A stretch of DNA of 64,000 nucleotides from DATILL01 sp035476575 (GCA_035476575.1 DATILL010000137.1:1-64000); one strand, 5' to 3'; counted from the first letter of the stretch, positions 1-11,034 are shown. Translations and numbers: made by a program. Notes: generated from the letters alone by a model not told the origin.

Positions 1-59
1 GACCACACGGGCTCCCAAGTGCCCCTGTGGTCACCTGTGCGCCGTGTGGTTACCACATT
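1..59. repeat. GGTNACC array, copy R1 (cut by window edge)
   Basis: Complete heptamers start at 29 (GGTCACC) and 48 (GGTTACC), 19 bases apart. The GACC at 1-4 fits the tail of another heptamer that would start at -2, which is 31 bases before 29. This matches the 19/31 spacing of five other loci in the window. The array probably continues upstream of the window. The gap from 60 to 419 holds no convincing full gene, only a short signal-peptide-like frame and two hairpins. Confidence 0.8.
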
Positions 60-227
60 GGAGTCTCTAGGAGCGTCTAGCTCTACCAGTAGACAAGGGT
101 AGAAAGAGCGATCGGGAGTGCTATGGCCAAGTGCTATGTACCGATATAGCCCGGCCGGCCCTAACGTTGACCACCGAACGGCGCAGCCCTTCCTCTGCGT
201 CATCACTACCCCGACAGGAGGAGCCCG

Positions 228-302
228 ATGCGGCGTTCCGTCACGCGCCGTGCCGTCCTCACGGCGCCAACACTCGTCGCATCGGGAACTCACGAGAGCT
301 GA
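228..302 (+). pseudogene. 24-codon frame with strong ribosome site, signal-peptide-like
   Basis: An ATG at 228 follows ACAGGAGGAGCCCG, one of the strongest Shine-Dalgarno sites in the window. It opens a 24-residue frame starting MRRSVTRRAVLTAP with an Arg-rich start and a short hydrophobic run, like the beginning of an export signal. A TGA at 300-302 stops it, and a small hairpin (317-334) follows. It could be a truncated secreted-protein gene, a leader peptide, or chance. There is no homology evidence. Confidence 0.2.
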
Positions 303-353
303 TACCCGCGCGAGTGAGAGGTCGCGAGACCTCTTTCCCCTCCGCTCGCGCAT

Positions 354-395
354 CCGCGGCGGCCGCGGCCCCACCAGGCACCGCGGCCGCCGCGG
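354..395 (-). terminator. 15-bp perfect hairpin downstream of the AAA+ gene
   Basis: Arms 354-368 and 381-395 are perfectly complementary and all G/C, with a 12-base loop. It lies 25 bases past the stop of the minus-strand ATPase gene. There is no T tract, which is common for actinobacterial terminators. Confidence 0.5.
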
Positions 396-419
396 AGCTT
401 TCCGCCATAAACGGCCGTA

Positions 420-1607
420 TCAGACCGGTTGTGCCCGCAGGAACCGCCCGAAATGGGGCACGGTAAATGCCACCAAGCCCCGCTCCGCGCTATAGATCAG
501 ACCCTTCTTGATCAGGCTGTCCCGGGCCGGGGAGAGGCTGGACGGCCGTCGACCGAGCTCAGTCGCCACCTCGGCCGTACCCACCGGCCCATCCCCGAGC
601 GTCGCCATCCCACGCATGTACTCCCGCTCCGCCGGAGTAGCCCGCTCGTACCGGCTGCCGAAGAACCCCACCGCCAGCTCCGCCTCGGCCTCCGGTGCGG
701 CCACCCGAACGTCGGCCGCGGTGATCGGCGAGCCCGGCGCGGCGTCCCAGGTCACCTTGCCGTACGCCTGCACGAAGTAGGGGTAGCCGTCGGCGGCGGC
801 ATACAGCGCGTCCAAGGCGTCCGCGGCAAAGTGCACCTGCTCGCGCACCGCCGGGGCGACCAGCGCCTGGTCCGCCGCGGGCCGGTCCAGCCGATCGATC
901 CGCAGGTAGCGGAAGAGCCGCTCGGAGTAGGACTTGGAGCTGGACAGCACCGCGGGCAGGTGCGGCAGCCCGGCGCCAACCACGATCAGCGGTGCGCCCT
1001 GCTGGGAGAGCTCGTGGCAGGCAGCGCACAGGGCTGAGATGTCCGGCGCCGGAACGTCCTGCATCTCGTCGACAAACAGCGCGACACCGACGCCGAGGTC
1101 GCGGGCCAGCTCGGCGGCGTCACAGAAGAGCTCGACCAGGTCGATCTCCAGGTCGCCGGTGTCTGCCCGGCCGTGGCTCGCCGGCACGTCGATGCCGGGT
1201 TGCCAGCGCGGTGCACCGGCCCGTTTCGGCTGCTCGGGGTCGCGCAGCGCGAACGCCTTGAGAACGCCAAGGAACTCCTCGACCCGCTCCGGCGCCCGGT
1301 GCCGCGGCGCGATCTCGCGCACCGCCATATGCAACGCCGCCGCGACCGGCCGGCGGATCGACTGGTCCGGCCGGGCCTCGATCTTGCCGGTGCCCCAGAG
1401 CCGGCCGATCGCGGCCGACCGGAGCGTGTTGAGGAGCACGGTCTTGCCGACACCGCGCAGGCCGGTGAGCACCAGGCTGCGCTCCGGCCGCCCGGACGCG
1501 ATCCGCTCCAGCACCACCTCGAACTGTGCCAGCTCGCGATCCCGGCCAGCCAGCTCGGGCGGCCGCTGGCCAGCGCCGGGCGCGTACGGATTTCGTACGG
1601 GGTCCAC
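420..1607 (-). CDS. AAA+ ATPase with C-terminal winged-helix-like region
   Basis: This 395-residue protein is a stand-alone AAA+ ATPase of the AAA_16/ORC-like type. It has a P-loop GLRGVGKT near residue 49 and a Walker B segment VALFVDEMQDV near residue 175. The last ~90 residues resemble a winged helix (TAEVATELGRRPSSLSPARDSLIKKGLI region), suggesting DNA binding or a regulatory contact. The start is GTG, followed at once by DPVRNPYAPG. It lies 42 bases after lemA on the same strand and may be co-transcribed. The substrate is unknown. Such ATPases are often annotated only as ATP-binding protein, and nothing here points to a toxin or nuclease partner. Confidence 0.85.
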   Translation of the reverse strand: MDPVRNPYAPGAGQRPPELAGRDRELAQFEVVLERIASGRPERSLVLTGLRGVGKTVLLNTLRSAAIGRLWGTGKIEARPDQSIRRPVAAALHMAVREIAPRHRAPERVEEFLGVLKAFALRDPEQPKRAGAPRWQPGIDVPASHGRADTGDLEIDLVELFCDAAELARDLGVGVALFVDEMQDVPAPDISALCAACHELSQQGAPLIVVGAGLPHLPAVLSSSKSYSERLFRYLRIDRLDRPAADQALVAPAVREQVHFAADALDALYAAADGYPYFVQAYGKVTWDAAPGSPITAADVRVAAPEAEAELAVGFFGSRYERATPAEREYMRGMATLGDGPVGTAEVATELGRRPSSLSPARDSLIKKGLIYSAERGLVAFTVPHFGRFLRAQPV

Positions 1608-1649
1608 GGTCTCGGACTGTATGCCCCGGTCTAACGTCTGCCGTAGATT

Positions 1650-2225
1650 TCAGTAGAGCTGGCTATCGGCGTGTCGCGACACCCCACGCTCGGGCACCTC
1701 GAAATACTCCTCGCGGGTAACGCTGAACATCCCCGCGACAACGTTCGACGGGAAGCTCTCCACCCGGGTGTTGAGCGCCCGCACGGTGCCGTTGTAGAAG
1801 CGCCGGCCAGCCCCGATCCGGTCCTCGGTCTCGGTGAGCTGCTGCTGCAACGCGAGGAAGCTCTCGTTGGCGCGCAACGTCGGGTACGCCTCCGCGGTGG
1901 CGATCAGCCGGCCCAGCACACCGGACAACGCCCCCTCGGCGACCGCCTGCCGCGCCGGGGTCGGGCCACCGTCCATGGCATGCACCTGCTGCGCGTTGGC
2001 TCGGGCCTGGGTCACCGCCTCCACCACGCCGCGCTCGTGTGCGGCGTACCTCGTGACGGTCTCGACGAGGCTCGGGACCATGTCGTACCGGCGCCGCAGC
2101 TCGACGTCGAGCTGCCGCCACGACTCGCGGACCAGGTTTCGCTGGGTGACGAACCGGTGGTAGCTGGCCGCCAAGGCGATGCCCACCAGCACGACTACGC
2201 CGACGACGAGCAGCCCGATCTTCAT
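1650..2225 (-). CDS. lemA: LemA family protein
   Basis: This 191-residue membrane-anchored protein has one N-terminal transmembrane helix (MKIGLLVVGVVVLVGIALA). The LemA body follows, with the family-typical stretch RRYDMVPSLVETVTRYAAHE and a C-terminal FYNGTVRALNTRVESFP segment. The biochemical role of LemA proteins is not settled. The ATG at 2225 is preceded by GAGGGG and lies one base past the pyrE stop, so translation is probably coupled. A longer in-frame extension reaches back into pyrE but encodes low-complexity residues and is rejected. Confidence 0.9.
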   Translation of the reverse strand: MKIGLLVVGVVVLVGIALAASYHRFVTQRNLVRESWRQLDVELRRRYDMVPSLVETVTRYAAHERGVVEAVTQARANAQQVHAMDGGPTPARQAVAEGALSGVLGRLIATAEAYPTLRANESFLALQQQLTETEDRIGAGRRFYNGTVRALNTRVESFPSNVVAGMFSVTREEYFEVPERGVSRHADSQLY

Positions 2226-2226
2226 C

Positions 2227-2793
2227 TCAGCCCCTCTGCACCCCGAGACCCATCCCGAGATCGGCGATCGTATACGCCGCCCGGTAGTCCAGCCCGGCTG
2301 CCCGTATGGCGGCGGCAGCGCCACGGTCCACGAGCACCGCCACGCCCACCACCTCGGCCCCGGCCGCACGCAGCGCGTCGACCGCCGCCAGCACCGAGGC
2401 GCCGGTCGTGGAGGTGTCCTCCAGCGCGAGCACCCTGCGGCCGGCGACGTCCGGACCCTCGATCCGGCGCTGCAGCCCGTGCGCCTTGCCCGTCTTGCGC
2501 ACCACGAAGGCGTCCACCGGCCGGCCGGCCGGTGCGCCCGCGTGCAGCATCGCGGCCGCCACTGGGTCGGCGCCGAGCGTCAGGCCACCGGCCGCGTCGT
2601 ACGCCCAGTCGGCGGTCAGGTCGAGCAGCACCCGACCGACCAGCGGCCCGCCCGCGTGATGCAGGGTGACCCGGCGCAGGTCGAGGTACCAGTCGGCCTC
2701 CCGCCCGGAGGACAGCACCACCCGGCCAGGCACCACGGCGACGTCCCTGATCAGGGCCAGCAGCTCGGCCCGAGCGGTCAGCGGCTCGACCAC
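2227..2793 (-). CDS. pyrE: Orotate phosphoribosyltransferase
   Basis: It transfers the phosphoribosyl group of PRPP to orotate, giving OMP in pyrimidine synthesis. The PRPP loop reads VLALEDTSTTGASV, and the family basic segment VVRKTGKAHG is present. The chosen GTG at 2793 gives 188 residues, the usual size for this enzyme. The frame is open further upstream but that part looks non-coding. It is directly followed by lemA and preceded by the SDR gene 110 bases upstream on the same strand. It is separate from the other pyr genes, which is common in actinobacteria. Confidence 0.88.
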   Translation of the reverse strand: MVEPLTARAELLALIRDVAVVPGRVVLSSGREADWYLDLRRVTLHHAGGPLVGRVLLDLTADWAYDAAGGLTLGADPVAAAMLHAGAPAGRPVDAFVVRKTGKAHGLQRRIEGPDVAGRRVLALEDTSTTGASVLAAVDALRAAGAEVVGVAVLVDRGAAAAIRAAGLDYRAAYTIADLGMGLGVQRG

Positions 2794-2903
2794 ACGAACC
2801 CCGGAATGTTGTCCACGATCGTCGAACAGTAGTCGAGCATCGGTTCGACCGTGCGTGGTAGACCCGGCCGTGCTCCCGCGACGTGATCGGATGGCCGCGG
2901 TGC

Positions 2904-3680
2904 TCACAGCATGCGCCGCCGTACGCCGGTGGTCAGCCGCTGCACCAGCCGGCGCGGAACCACCCGGCTGGCCACCACGATCGCCTTGTACGGCGCCCCC
3001 GGCACACAGACCAACCGGCCCCGCCGGTGGTCCCGCAGCCCGGCCGCGACCACGTCGTCGGCGTCCTGCCAGAGCACCTCGGGCACCCGGGACATGTCCA
3101 TCTCGGCCCGCTCGTGGAACTCGGTGCGGGTGAAGCCGGGACACAGCGCCGACATGTGTACGCCCGTGCCGGCGAGCTCGAGCCCGAGCGACTCACTGAA
3201 CGCCGTGACCCAGGCCTTGCTGGCGACGTACGAGCCGCTCCGGCTTCCCGGGGTAAACCCGGCCACCGACGAGACGTTGATGACGTCGCCCTGCCGGCGC
3301 GCCACCATCCCGGCCAGGGCCGCGTGGCTGAGCCGGAGCACGGCCCGCACGTTGACCAGAAGCTGCCGGTCCACCTCCTCCAGCGTCGCATCCCAGAACG
3401 CGGCGTTCAGCCCGAAGCCGGCGTTGTTGACGAGCAGGTCCACCGGCTGGTCGGAGTCGCGCAGCCGGGCCTCGACCTCGGCGCAGCCGGTCTCGTCGGC
3501 CAGGTCAGCCGGGAGCAGCTCGACCCGCCGGCCGTACCGCTGGGCGAGCTCTTCGGCGGTCTCCGCCAGCCGGGTCTTGTCGCGCGCTACGAGGATCAGG
3601 TCATAACCTTCAGCGGCCAGCCGGCGAGCGAACGCGGCGCCGATGCCGGCGGTGCCGCCGGTGATCAATGCGGTGGGCAT
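2904..3680 (-). CDS. Short-chain dehydrogenase/reductase
   Basis: This 258-residue classical SDR has the nucleotide-binding motif TGGTAGIG at residues 7-14 and the NNAG motif near residue 88. The catalytic Ser-Tyr-Lys set appears as VSSVAGF followed by YVASK near residue 155. The C-terminal tail (VVPRRLVQRLTTGVRRRML) is basic and amphipathic, as in SDRs related to fatty-acyl or steroid reductases that sit at the membrane. The NADP(H)-dependent substrate cannot be told from sequence. The ATG at 3680 is divergent from the DUF4190 gene at 3779. Confidence 0.9.
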   Translation of the reverse strand: MPTALITGGTAGIGAAFARRLAAEGYDLILVARDKTRLAETAEELAQRYGRRVELLPADLADETGCAEVEARLRDSDQPVDLLVNNAGFGLNAAFWDATLEEVDRQLLVNVRAVLRLSHAALAGMVARRQGDVINVSSVAGFTPGSRSGSYVASKAWVTAFSESLGLELAGTGVHMSALCPGFTRTEFHERAEMDMSRVPEVLWQDADDVVAAGLRDHRRGRLVCVPGAPYKAIVVASRVVPRRLVQRLTTGVRRRML

Positions 3681-3778
3681 GTCTCACCGTATCCGCTTCG
3701 GCCCGCCTATGATCGGGCGCCAGGCAAGGGGGTCGCGTTCTCGGGCGCGGCCACCCCCCGACGAAGGAGCGGATCGTC

Positions 3779-4237
3779 GTGACCAGCCAACCCCCGCCGT
3801 ACCCAGGCGGCTCGAGTGACCCGGGTGGCCCGGGTGGCCCGGACAACTCGTTCGGCAACATGCCGCCGTACGCCTACGGCGGCTACGGAAGCTACGGCGG
3901 ACCGACGCCACCGGCCGGCCCGAACGGCATGGCGATTGCCGCCCTGGTGCTGGGCATCGTGTCCATCCCGGGTGGGTTCACCGTCTGGATCGGCCTGATT
4001 GCCGGCGTGCTGGGGATCGTCTTCGGCATCATCGGGCTCCGCCGGGCCAGCCAGCCGGGCGGCCGCGGCAAGGGGATGGCGGTCGCCGGCCTGGCCACCG
4101 GGGTCGTCGGCCTGGTGCTGTCGATCGTCGTCGGGCTGTTCATCGTCAACGAGCTCGGCAGGTGCCGGGACCAGCTCGGCCCGGGCGCCACACCGCGGCA
4201 GCTCTCGGACTGCATCACCAACAACATCAGCCGGTAG
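3779..4237 (+). CDS. DUF4190 domain membrane protein
   Basis: This 152-residue protein has a Pro/Gly/Tyr-rich cytoplasmic N-terminus (about 40 residues), then two hydrophobic helices joined by a basic loop (IIGLRRASQPGGRGKG). That is the DUF4190 layout. A short tail CRDQLGPG... with two cysteines would face outside. The GTG start at 3779 has a good AAGGAG site. It converges on clpB, with only six bases between the two stops. Function is unknown; the family is common in actinobacterial cell envelopes. Confidence 0.85.
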   Translation: MTSQPPPYPGGSSDPGGPGGPDNSFGNMPPYAYGGYGSYGGPTPPAGPNGMAIAALVLGIVSIPGGFTVWIGLIAGVLGIVFGIIGLRRASQPGGRGKGMAVAGLATGVVGLVLSIVVGLFIVNELGRCRDQLGPGATPRQLSDCITNNISR

Positions 4238-4243
4238 CGGCGG

Positions 4244-6835
4244 TCAGCCGACGCGGACCGGTCCGACGACCAGCCCGCTGCCCATCTCGCCGTCCAGCGC
4301 GTCCGCCACGATCTCCTCCCCGTCGCGGATCTGGCCAGCCAACAGCGCCCGGGCCAACTGGTCGCCGATCGCCGTCTGCACCAGCCGGCGCAGCGGCCGG
4401 GCGCCGTACACCGGGTCGAAGCCGTTCAGCGCCAGCCATTCCTTCGCCGCCTCGGTCACCGTGAGGGTGAGCCGGCGCGGCGCCAGCCGGCGGGCCAGCG
4501 CACCGATCTGGATCTCCACGATCCGGGTCAGGCCCTCGGTGGTCAGCGACTCGAACACCACCACGTCGTCCAGCCGGTTCAGGAACTCCGGCTTGAAATG
4601 CTGGCGGACCACGGCCATCACCCCGTCGCGCCGGGCCCGCTCGGACAGTGTCTGGTCGGCGATGAGCTGCGAGCCGAGGTTCGAGGTGAGGATCAGGATC
4701 GTGTTGCGGAAGTCGACCGTGCGGCCCTGCCCGTCGGTCAGCCGGCCGTCGTCGAGCACCTGCAGCAGCACGTCGAAGACCTCGTGGTGCGCCTTCTCCA
4801 CCTCGTCCAGCAGCACAACGGAGTACGGCCGGCGGCGGACCGCCTCGGTGAGCTGGCCACCCTCGTCGTAGCCGACGTAGCCGGGTGGCGCGCCGATCAG
4901 CCGGGCCACCGAGTGCTTCTCGGCGTACTCGCTCATGTCGATGCGGATCATCGCCCGCTCGTCGTCGAACAGGAACTCCGCCAGCGCCTTGGCCAGCTCG
5001 GTCTTGCCTACTCCGGTTGGCCCGAGGAACAGGAACGAGCCGGTGGGCCGGTCCGGGTCAGCGACGCCCGCGCGGGCCCGGCGGACCGCGTCGGACACCG
5101 CCCGTACCGCTGCGGCCTGCCCGACCACCCGGGAGGCCAGCGACTCCTCCATGTGCAGCAGCTTGGCGGTCTCGCCCTCCAGCAGCCGACCGGCCGGGAT
5201 GCCGGTCCACGCCGACACCACCTCGGCGACGTCGTCCGGGCCGACCTCCTCCTTGAGCATGGCGCCCTCGTCCGGCGCCTTCGCGGCGGCCTGCTCGAGC
5301 TGCCGGGTCAGCTCCGGGATGCGGCCGTAGCGCAGCTCGGCGGCCCGGCCCAGATCGCCGTCCCGCTCGGCCCGCTCCTCCTCGCCGCGGAGCTGCTCCA
5401 GCTCCTCCTTGAGCTGCCGGATGGCGTCGATGCCGGCCTTCTCCTGCTGGTAGCGGGCGGTGAGCTGGGCAAGCTGCTCGCGCCGGTCGGCCAGGTCGGC
5501 GCGTAGCCGGGCCAGCCGCTCCAGCGACGCGGCGTCGTCCTCCTTGGCCAGCGCCATCTCCTCGATCTCCAGCCGGCGGACCGCCCGCTCCACCTCGTCG
5601 ATCTCCACCGGCCGGCTGTCGATCTCCATCCGCAGCCGCGACGCGGCCTCGTCGATCAGGTCGATCGCCTTGTCCGGCAGGAACCGGGCCGTGACGTACC
5701 GGTCGGACAGGGTGGCGGCGGCGACCAGGGCGGCGTCGGTGATCCGCACGCCGTGGTGCACCTCGTACCGTTCCTTCAGGCCGCGCAGGATGCCGATGGT
5801 GTCCTCGACCGACGGCTCGCCGACCAGCACCGGCTGGAACCGCCGCTCCAGCGCCGGGTCCTTCTCGATGTGCTTGCGGTACTCGTCCAGCGTGGTCGCG
5901 CCGATCATGCGCAGCTCGCCGCGGGCCAGCATCGGCTTGAGCATGTTGCCGGCGTCCATCGCACCCTCGGCCGCGCCGGCCCCGACCACCGTGTGCAGCT
6001 CGTCGATGAAGGTGACGATCTCGCCCTCGGCGTCCTTGATCTCGGCGAGCACGGCCTTCAGCCGCTCCTCGAACTCACCCCGGTACTTCGCGCCGGCCAC
6101 CATCGCGCCGAGATCGAGGGCAACGATCCGCTTGCCGCGCAGCGACTCTGGCACGTCCCCGCCGACGATCCGCTGGGCCAGGCCCTCCACGATGGCGGTC
6201 TTGCCGACACCTGGCTCGCCGATCAGGACCGGGTTGTTCTTGGTACGCCGCGACAGGACCTGCACCACCCGGCGGATCTCGGTGTCCCGGCCGACCACCG
6301 GGTCGAGCTTGCCGTCCCTGGCCCGCTCGGTCAGGTCGACGCCGTACCTCGCCAGCGCCTGGTAGGTCGACTCCGGGTTCTCGGTGGTGACCCGACGGCT
6401 GCCCCGCACCGCCTGGAACGCGCCCACCAGCGCGTCCTGGGTGGCTCCGTGCTGCCGGAGCACCGTAGCCACCGGGCTGTCCACCTCGGCCAGCCCGACC
6501 AGCAGGTGCTCGGTGGACAGGTACTCATCGCCCAGCGACTCGGCCCGGCGCTGTGCCGAGGACAGCACCCGCAGCATCGCCCGGGACGGCTGGGGGGCGG
6601 ACACCGTGGCGCCGGACGCGCTGGGCAGCCGGCCAACCAGCAGCTCTGTCTCCCGCTGGATCACCGCGGGGTCGACGCCGACCGCCTTGAGCAACGGGGT
6701 CGCCGTACCGTCGGCCTGGGCGAGCAGCGCCAGCAGCAGATGGGCCGGGTCGACGTCGGGGTTGCCCCGGTCAGTGGCCAGCCGGACCGCGCCGGTGACC
6801 GCCTCCTGGCTCTTGGTGGTGAGCTTGTGCTCCAT
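4244..6835 (-). CDS. clpB: ATP-dependent disaggregase ClpB (Hsp100)
   Basis: At 863 residues this is full-length ClpB. It has the N-terminal Clp repeat domain (1-145), a first AAA domain with GEPGVGKT near 208, the long middle coiled coil (about 410-530) that contacts DnaK, and a second AAA domain with GPTGVGKT near 610. It pulls aggregated proteins apart together with DnaK-DnaJ-GrpE, encoded just upstream. It follows hspR by 83 bases on the same strand. No clear HAIR operator is visible in that gap, so expression may come partly by read-through from dnaK. Confidence 0.98.
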   Translation of the reverse strand: MEHKLTTKSQEAVTGAVRLATDRGNPDVDPAHLLLALLAQADGTATPLLKAVGVDPAVIQRETELLVGRLPSASGATVSAPQPSRAMLRVLSSAQRRAESLGDEYLSTEHLLVGLAEVDSPVATVLRQHGATQDALVGAFQAVRGSRRVTTENPESTYQALARYGVDLTERARDGKLDPVVGRDTEIRRVVQVLSRRTKNNPVLIGEPGVGKTAIVEGLAQRIVGGDVPESLRGKRIVALDLGAMVAGAKYRGEFEERLKAVLAEIKDAEGEIVTFIDELHTVVGAGAAEGAMDAGNMLKPMLARGELRMIGATTLDEYRKHIEKDPALERRFQPVLVGEPSVEDTIGILRGLKERYEVHHGVRITDAALVAAATLSDRYVTARFLPDKAIDLIDEAASRLRMEIDSRPVEIDEVERAVRRLEIEEMALAKEDDAASLERLARLRADLADRREQLAQLTARYQQEKAGIDAIRQLKEELEQLRGEEERAERDGDLGRAAELRYGRIPELTRQLEQAAAKAPDEGAMLKEEVGPDDVAEVVSAWTGIPAGRLLEGETAKLLHMEESLASRVVGQAAAVRAVSDAVRRARAGVADPDRPTGSFLFLGPTGVGKTELAKALAEFLFDDERAMIRIDMSEYAEKHSVARLIGAPPGYVGYDEGGQLTEAVRRRPYSVVLLDEVEKAHHEVFDVLLQVLDDGRLTDGQGRTVDFRNTILILTSNLGSQLIADQTLSERARRDGVMAVVRQHFKPEFLNRLDDVVVFESLTTEGLTRIVEIQIGALARRLAPRRLTLTVTEAAKEWLALNGFDPVYGARPLRRLVQTAIGDQLARALLAGQIRDGEEIVADALDGEMGSGLVVGPVRVG

Positions 6836-6850
6836 CTCTCTCTATCCCGC

Positions 6851-6908
6851 CGATCATCGACTTGTGGTCGCTAGTTGATCTCTATCAGCGGCAATAACTC
6901 GATGATCG
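6851..6908. promoter_or_regulatory. Inverted repeat bracketing the clpB leader
   Basis: CGATCATCGA at 6851-6860 and TCGATGATCG at 6899-6908 form a perfect 10-bp inverted repeat with a 38-base spacer. It lies between the hspR stop and the clpB ATG. It could be an operator pair or an mRNA hairpin over the clpB leader. It does not match the HAIR consensus. Confidence 0.35.
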
Positions 6909-6918
6909 CCGCGAAAGG

Positions 6919-7272
6919 TCAGGGTTTCTGCCAGCGGACGGCCGGCAGGTAGCTGGTCCGGGCATGGAGCTGGCCAAGCAGGTCAGCCACCCGGTCCCGC
7001 AAGGTGCGGATCTCGTCGGTCAGGTCGGCGACCATCGACTCCAGCTCGACGATCCGCTTGACGCCGGCCAGGCTGATGCCCTCGGCGGACAGCCGGGCCA
7101 CCTCGCGCAGCAGGGCGATGTCGCGCACGCTGTACCGCCGGCCGCCGCCGGCCGACCGGCCCGGGCTGACCAGCCCGAGCCGGTCGTACTGCCGCAGCGT
7201 CTGCGGGTGCATGCCGGCCAGCTCGGCGGCGACCGAGATGACGAACACCGGCGCGTCCTCCGACGGGAACAT
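6919..7272 (-). CDS. hspR: Heat shock repressor HspR (MerR family)
   Basis: This 117-residue MerR-type regulator has a helix-turn-helix in VAAELAGMHPQTLRQYDRLG and a C-terminal coiled coil (ELESMVADLTDEIRTLRDRV). HspR represses the dnaK operon by binding HAIR sites with DnaK as co-repressor, and a HAIR-like site is present upstream of dnaK here. The ATG at 7272 overlaps the dnaJ stop as TGATG. A GTG one codon earlier is possible. Confidence 0.96.
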   Translation of the reverse strand: MFPSEDAPVFVISVAAELAGMHPQTLRQYDRLGLVSPGRSAGGGRRYSVRDIALLREVARLSAEGISLAGVKRIVELESMVADLTDEIRTLRDRVADLLGQLHARTSYLPAVRWQKP

Positions 7273-8426
7273 CACTGCCCCCGGGTCCGGGCGGTCAGGT
7301 GCGGCCGCGGGTCGTCCGGCTGTGCGGCGGCGTACTTCTCCAGCAGCTCACGCGCCTCGGCCGTCAGGTTCGCCGGTACGGCGACCTCGGTGGTGACCAG
7401 CAGGTCACCGGTGCCCCCACCGCGCCGGCTGACCCCCTTGCCGCGCACCCGGAAGGTCTTTCCGCTGGCGGTGCCGGCCGGGATCTTGAGGGTGACCGCG
7501 CCGTCCAGGGTCGGCACCGTCACGGTCGTGCCGAGCACCGCCTCCGGGTAGCTGACCGGCACGGTCAGGGTCAGGTCGTCGCCCTTGCGGCGGAAGATGT
7601 CGTGGCCACGCACATGCACCACGACATAAAGGTCACCGGACGGGCCGCCGCCCTGCCCGGGCGCGCCCTTGCCGGCGATCCGGATCCGCTGGCCGTCGGT
7701 CACGCCCGGTGGGATCCGGACCGTGATGGTGCGGATCTGGGTGGTCACGCCAGTGCCGCCACACTCCGGGCACGGGTCGTCGACGATGTTGCCCGACCCG
7801 CGGCACTCCCGGCACGGCTCGCTGAACGCGAAGGCCCCCTGGTTGCGGGTGGTGATGCCGGTGCCGAGGCAGCGCGGGCACTGCCGCGGCGCGGTGCCGG
7901 GCCGGGCGCCGGTGCCGAAGCAGGTCGCGCAGACGCCGGGGCTGGCCAGCCGCAGCGGCACGGTCACCCCACGGACGGCCTCGGCGAAGTCCAGCGTCGC
8001 CTCGGTCTCGACGTCCTGACCGCGGGTCACCCCGCCGCCGGGCCGCCCCGCACTGCCGCGCCGCGCGTTACCGGTGAACAACCCGCCGAACAGGTCACCG
8101 AGCCCGCCGGCCCGCTGCCCGGCACTGCCGAGCAGGTCACCGAGATCGAACGGCGACCCGCCGCCACCCCCGAACCGGACACCGCCCGACCCGAAGAGCG
8201 ACCGGGCCTCGTCGTACTCCCGGCGCTTGCTGTCGTCGGAGAGGACGTCGTAGGCCTCGGACACCTCCTTGAACCGTTGCTCGGCCTTGGCGTCCCCGGG
8301 GTTCTTGTCGGGATGCAGCTCACGGGCCAGCTTGCGGTAGGCCTTCTTGATCGTGGCGGAGTCGGCGTCCTTGGGGACGCCCAGCACGGCGTAGAAGTCC
8401 TTCTCGACCCAGTCGCGCATGCTCAT
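7272..8426 (-). CDS. dnaJ: Co-chaperone DnaJ (Hsp40)
   Basis: This 384-residue DnaJ has a J domain with the HPD motif (ELHPDKNPGDAKAEQ), a Gly/Phe-rich linker (GSGGVRFGGGGGSPFD), and four zinc-binding CxxCxGxG repeats (CATCFGTG, CPRCLGTG, CRECRGSG, CPECGGTG). The C-terminal substrate-binding domain follows. It delivers unfolded protein to DnaK and stimulates its ATPase. It starts 20 bases after grpE and overlaps hspR. This operon form (dnaK-grpE-dnaJ-hspR) is typical of the actinobacterial heat-shock DnaJ. Confidence 0.97.
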   Translation of the reverse strand: MSMRDWVEKDFYAVLGVPKDADSATIKKAYRKLARELHPDKNPGDAKAEQRFKEVSEAYDVLSDDSKRREYDEARSLFGSGGVRFGGGGGSPFDLGDLLGSAGQRAGGLGDLFGGLFTGNARRGSAGRPGGGVTRGQDVETEATLDFAEAVRGVTVPLRLASPGVCATCFGTGARPGTAPRQCPRCLGTGITTRNQGAFAFSEPCRECRGSGNIVDDPCPECGGTGVTTQIRTITVRIPPGVTDGQRIRIAGKGAPGQGGGPSGDLYVVVHVRGHDIFRRKGDDLTLTVPVSYPEAVLGTTVTVPTLDGAVTLKIPAGTASGKTFRVRGKGVSRRGGGTGDLLVTTEVAVPANLTAEARELLEKYAAAQPDDPRPHLTARTRGQ

Positions 8427-8446
8427 CGCTGGCCGGTCCCCCTTTT

Positions 8447-9147
8447 CTAGGACTCGCCATCGCCGGCCGTCGGAGGGCCAGGCACAGTGCTCTCCGAGAC
8501 GGTGGGCTCCTCGGGGTCGGCTACCGCGACCAGCGCGGGCCGCAGCAGCCGCTCGCCCTGGGTGTAACCGTGACGCATGATCCCGACGCAGGTGGACCTG
8601 CTCACCTCCGGGCTGGTGGAGTGGCTGACCGCCTCGTGCACGGTCGGGTCGAACGGGTCGCCCGGCTCCCCGAACGGGGTCAGGCCGAGCTTGCCAAGCG
8701 CGCCGACGAGCTGGTCGGCCACTGCCTTGAACGCGCCGGTCAGGTCGCCATGGTCACGCGCCCGATCCAGGTCGTCGAGCACCGGTAGCAGGGTGGCTAG
8801 CACCCCGGCGGTCGCCGCCTCGGCGACCAGCGACCGGTCGCGGTCGACCCGCTTGCGGTAGTTGGCGTACTCCGCGGTGATCCGCTGCAGGTCGCCGGTC
8901 CGCTCGGCAAGCTGGGCGGTCAGCTCGGCCACCGTGGTGTCCTCTCCCTCTGTGGGCGCCTGACCAGCCCGCCAGACCGCCGCGTCACCGGCCAGGGCGG
9001 TGCCGCGGGGCTCACCGCCCGCCGGCACCGTCCAGACCTGCTCTGCCTCGGGTGCGCGCAGCTCGCCCGTGGCCGGGTCGATCCGGCGCTTGTCCCGGAT
9101 CACCACCCGCTGCGGCTCCTCGTATACCTGCTTGTCGCCGCGCTCGC

Positions 9148-9151
<4 letters not shown>
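8447..9151 (-). CDS. grpE: Nucleotide exchange factor GrpE
   Basis: This 234-residue protein drives ADP release from DnaK. A charged, poorly conserved N-terminus (~75 residues) precedes the long helix (VAELTAQLAERTGDLQRITAEYANYRKRVDRD) and the beta domain ending LRPALVAVADPEEP. The GTG start at 9151 overlaps the dnaK stop as GTGA. The long N-terminal extension is usual in actinobacteria. Confidence 0.95.

Positions 9152-11034
<1,883 letters not shown>

Noticed and set aside
2227..3144. Long upstream extension of pyrE to 3144
   Set aside because: The extra ~115 residues are Arg/Ala/Gly-rich with no ribosome site and overlap the SDR gene in antisense direction.
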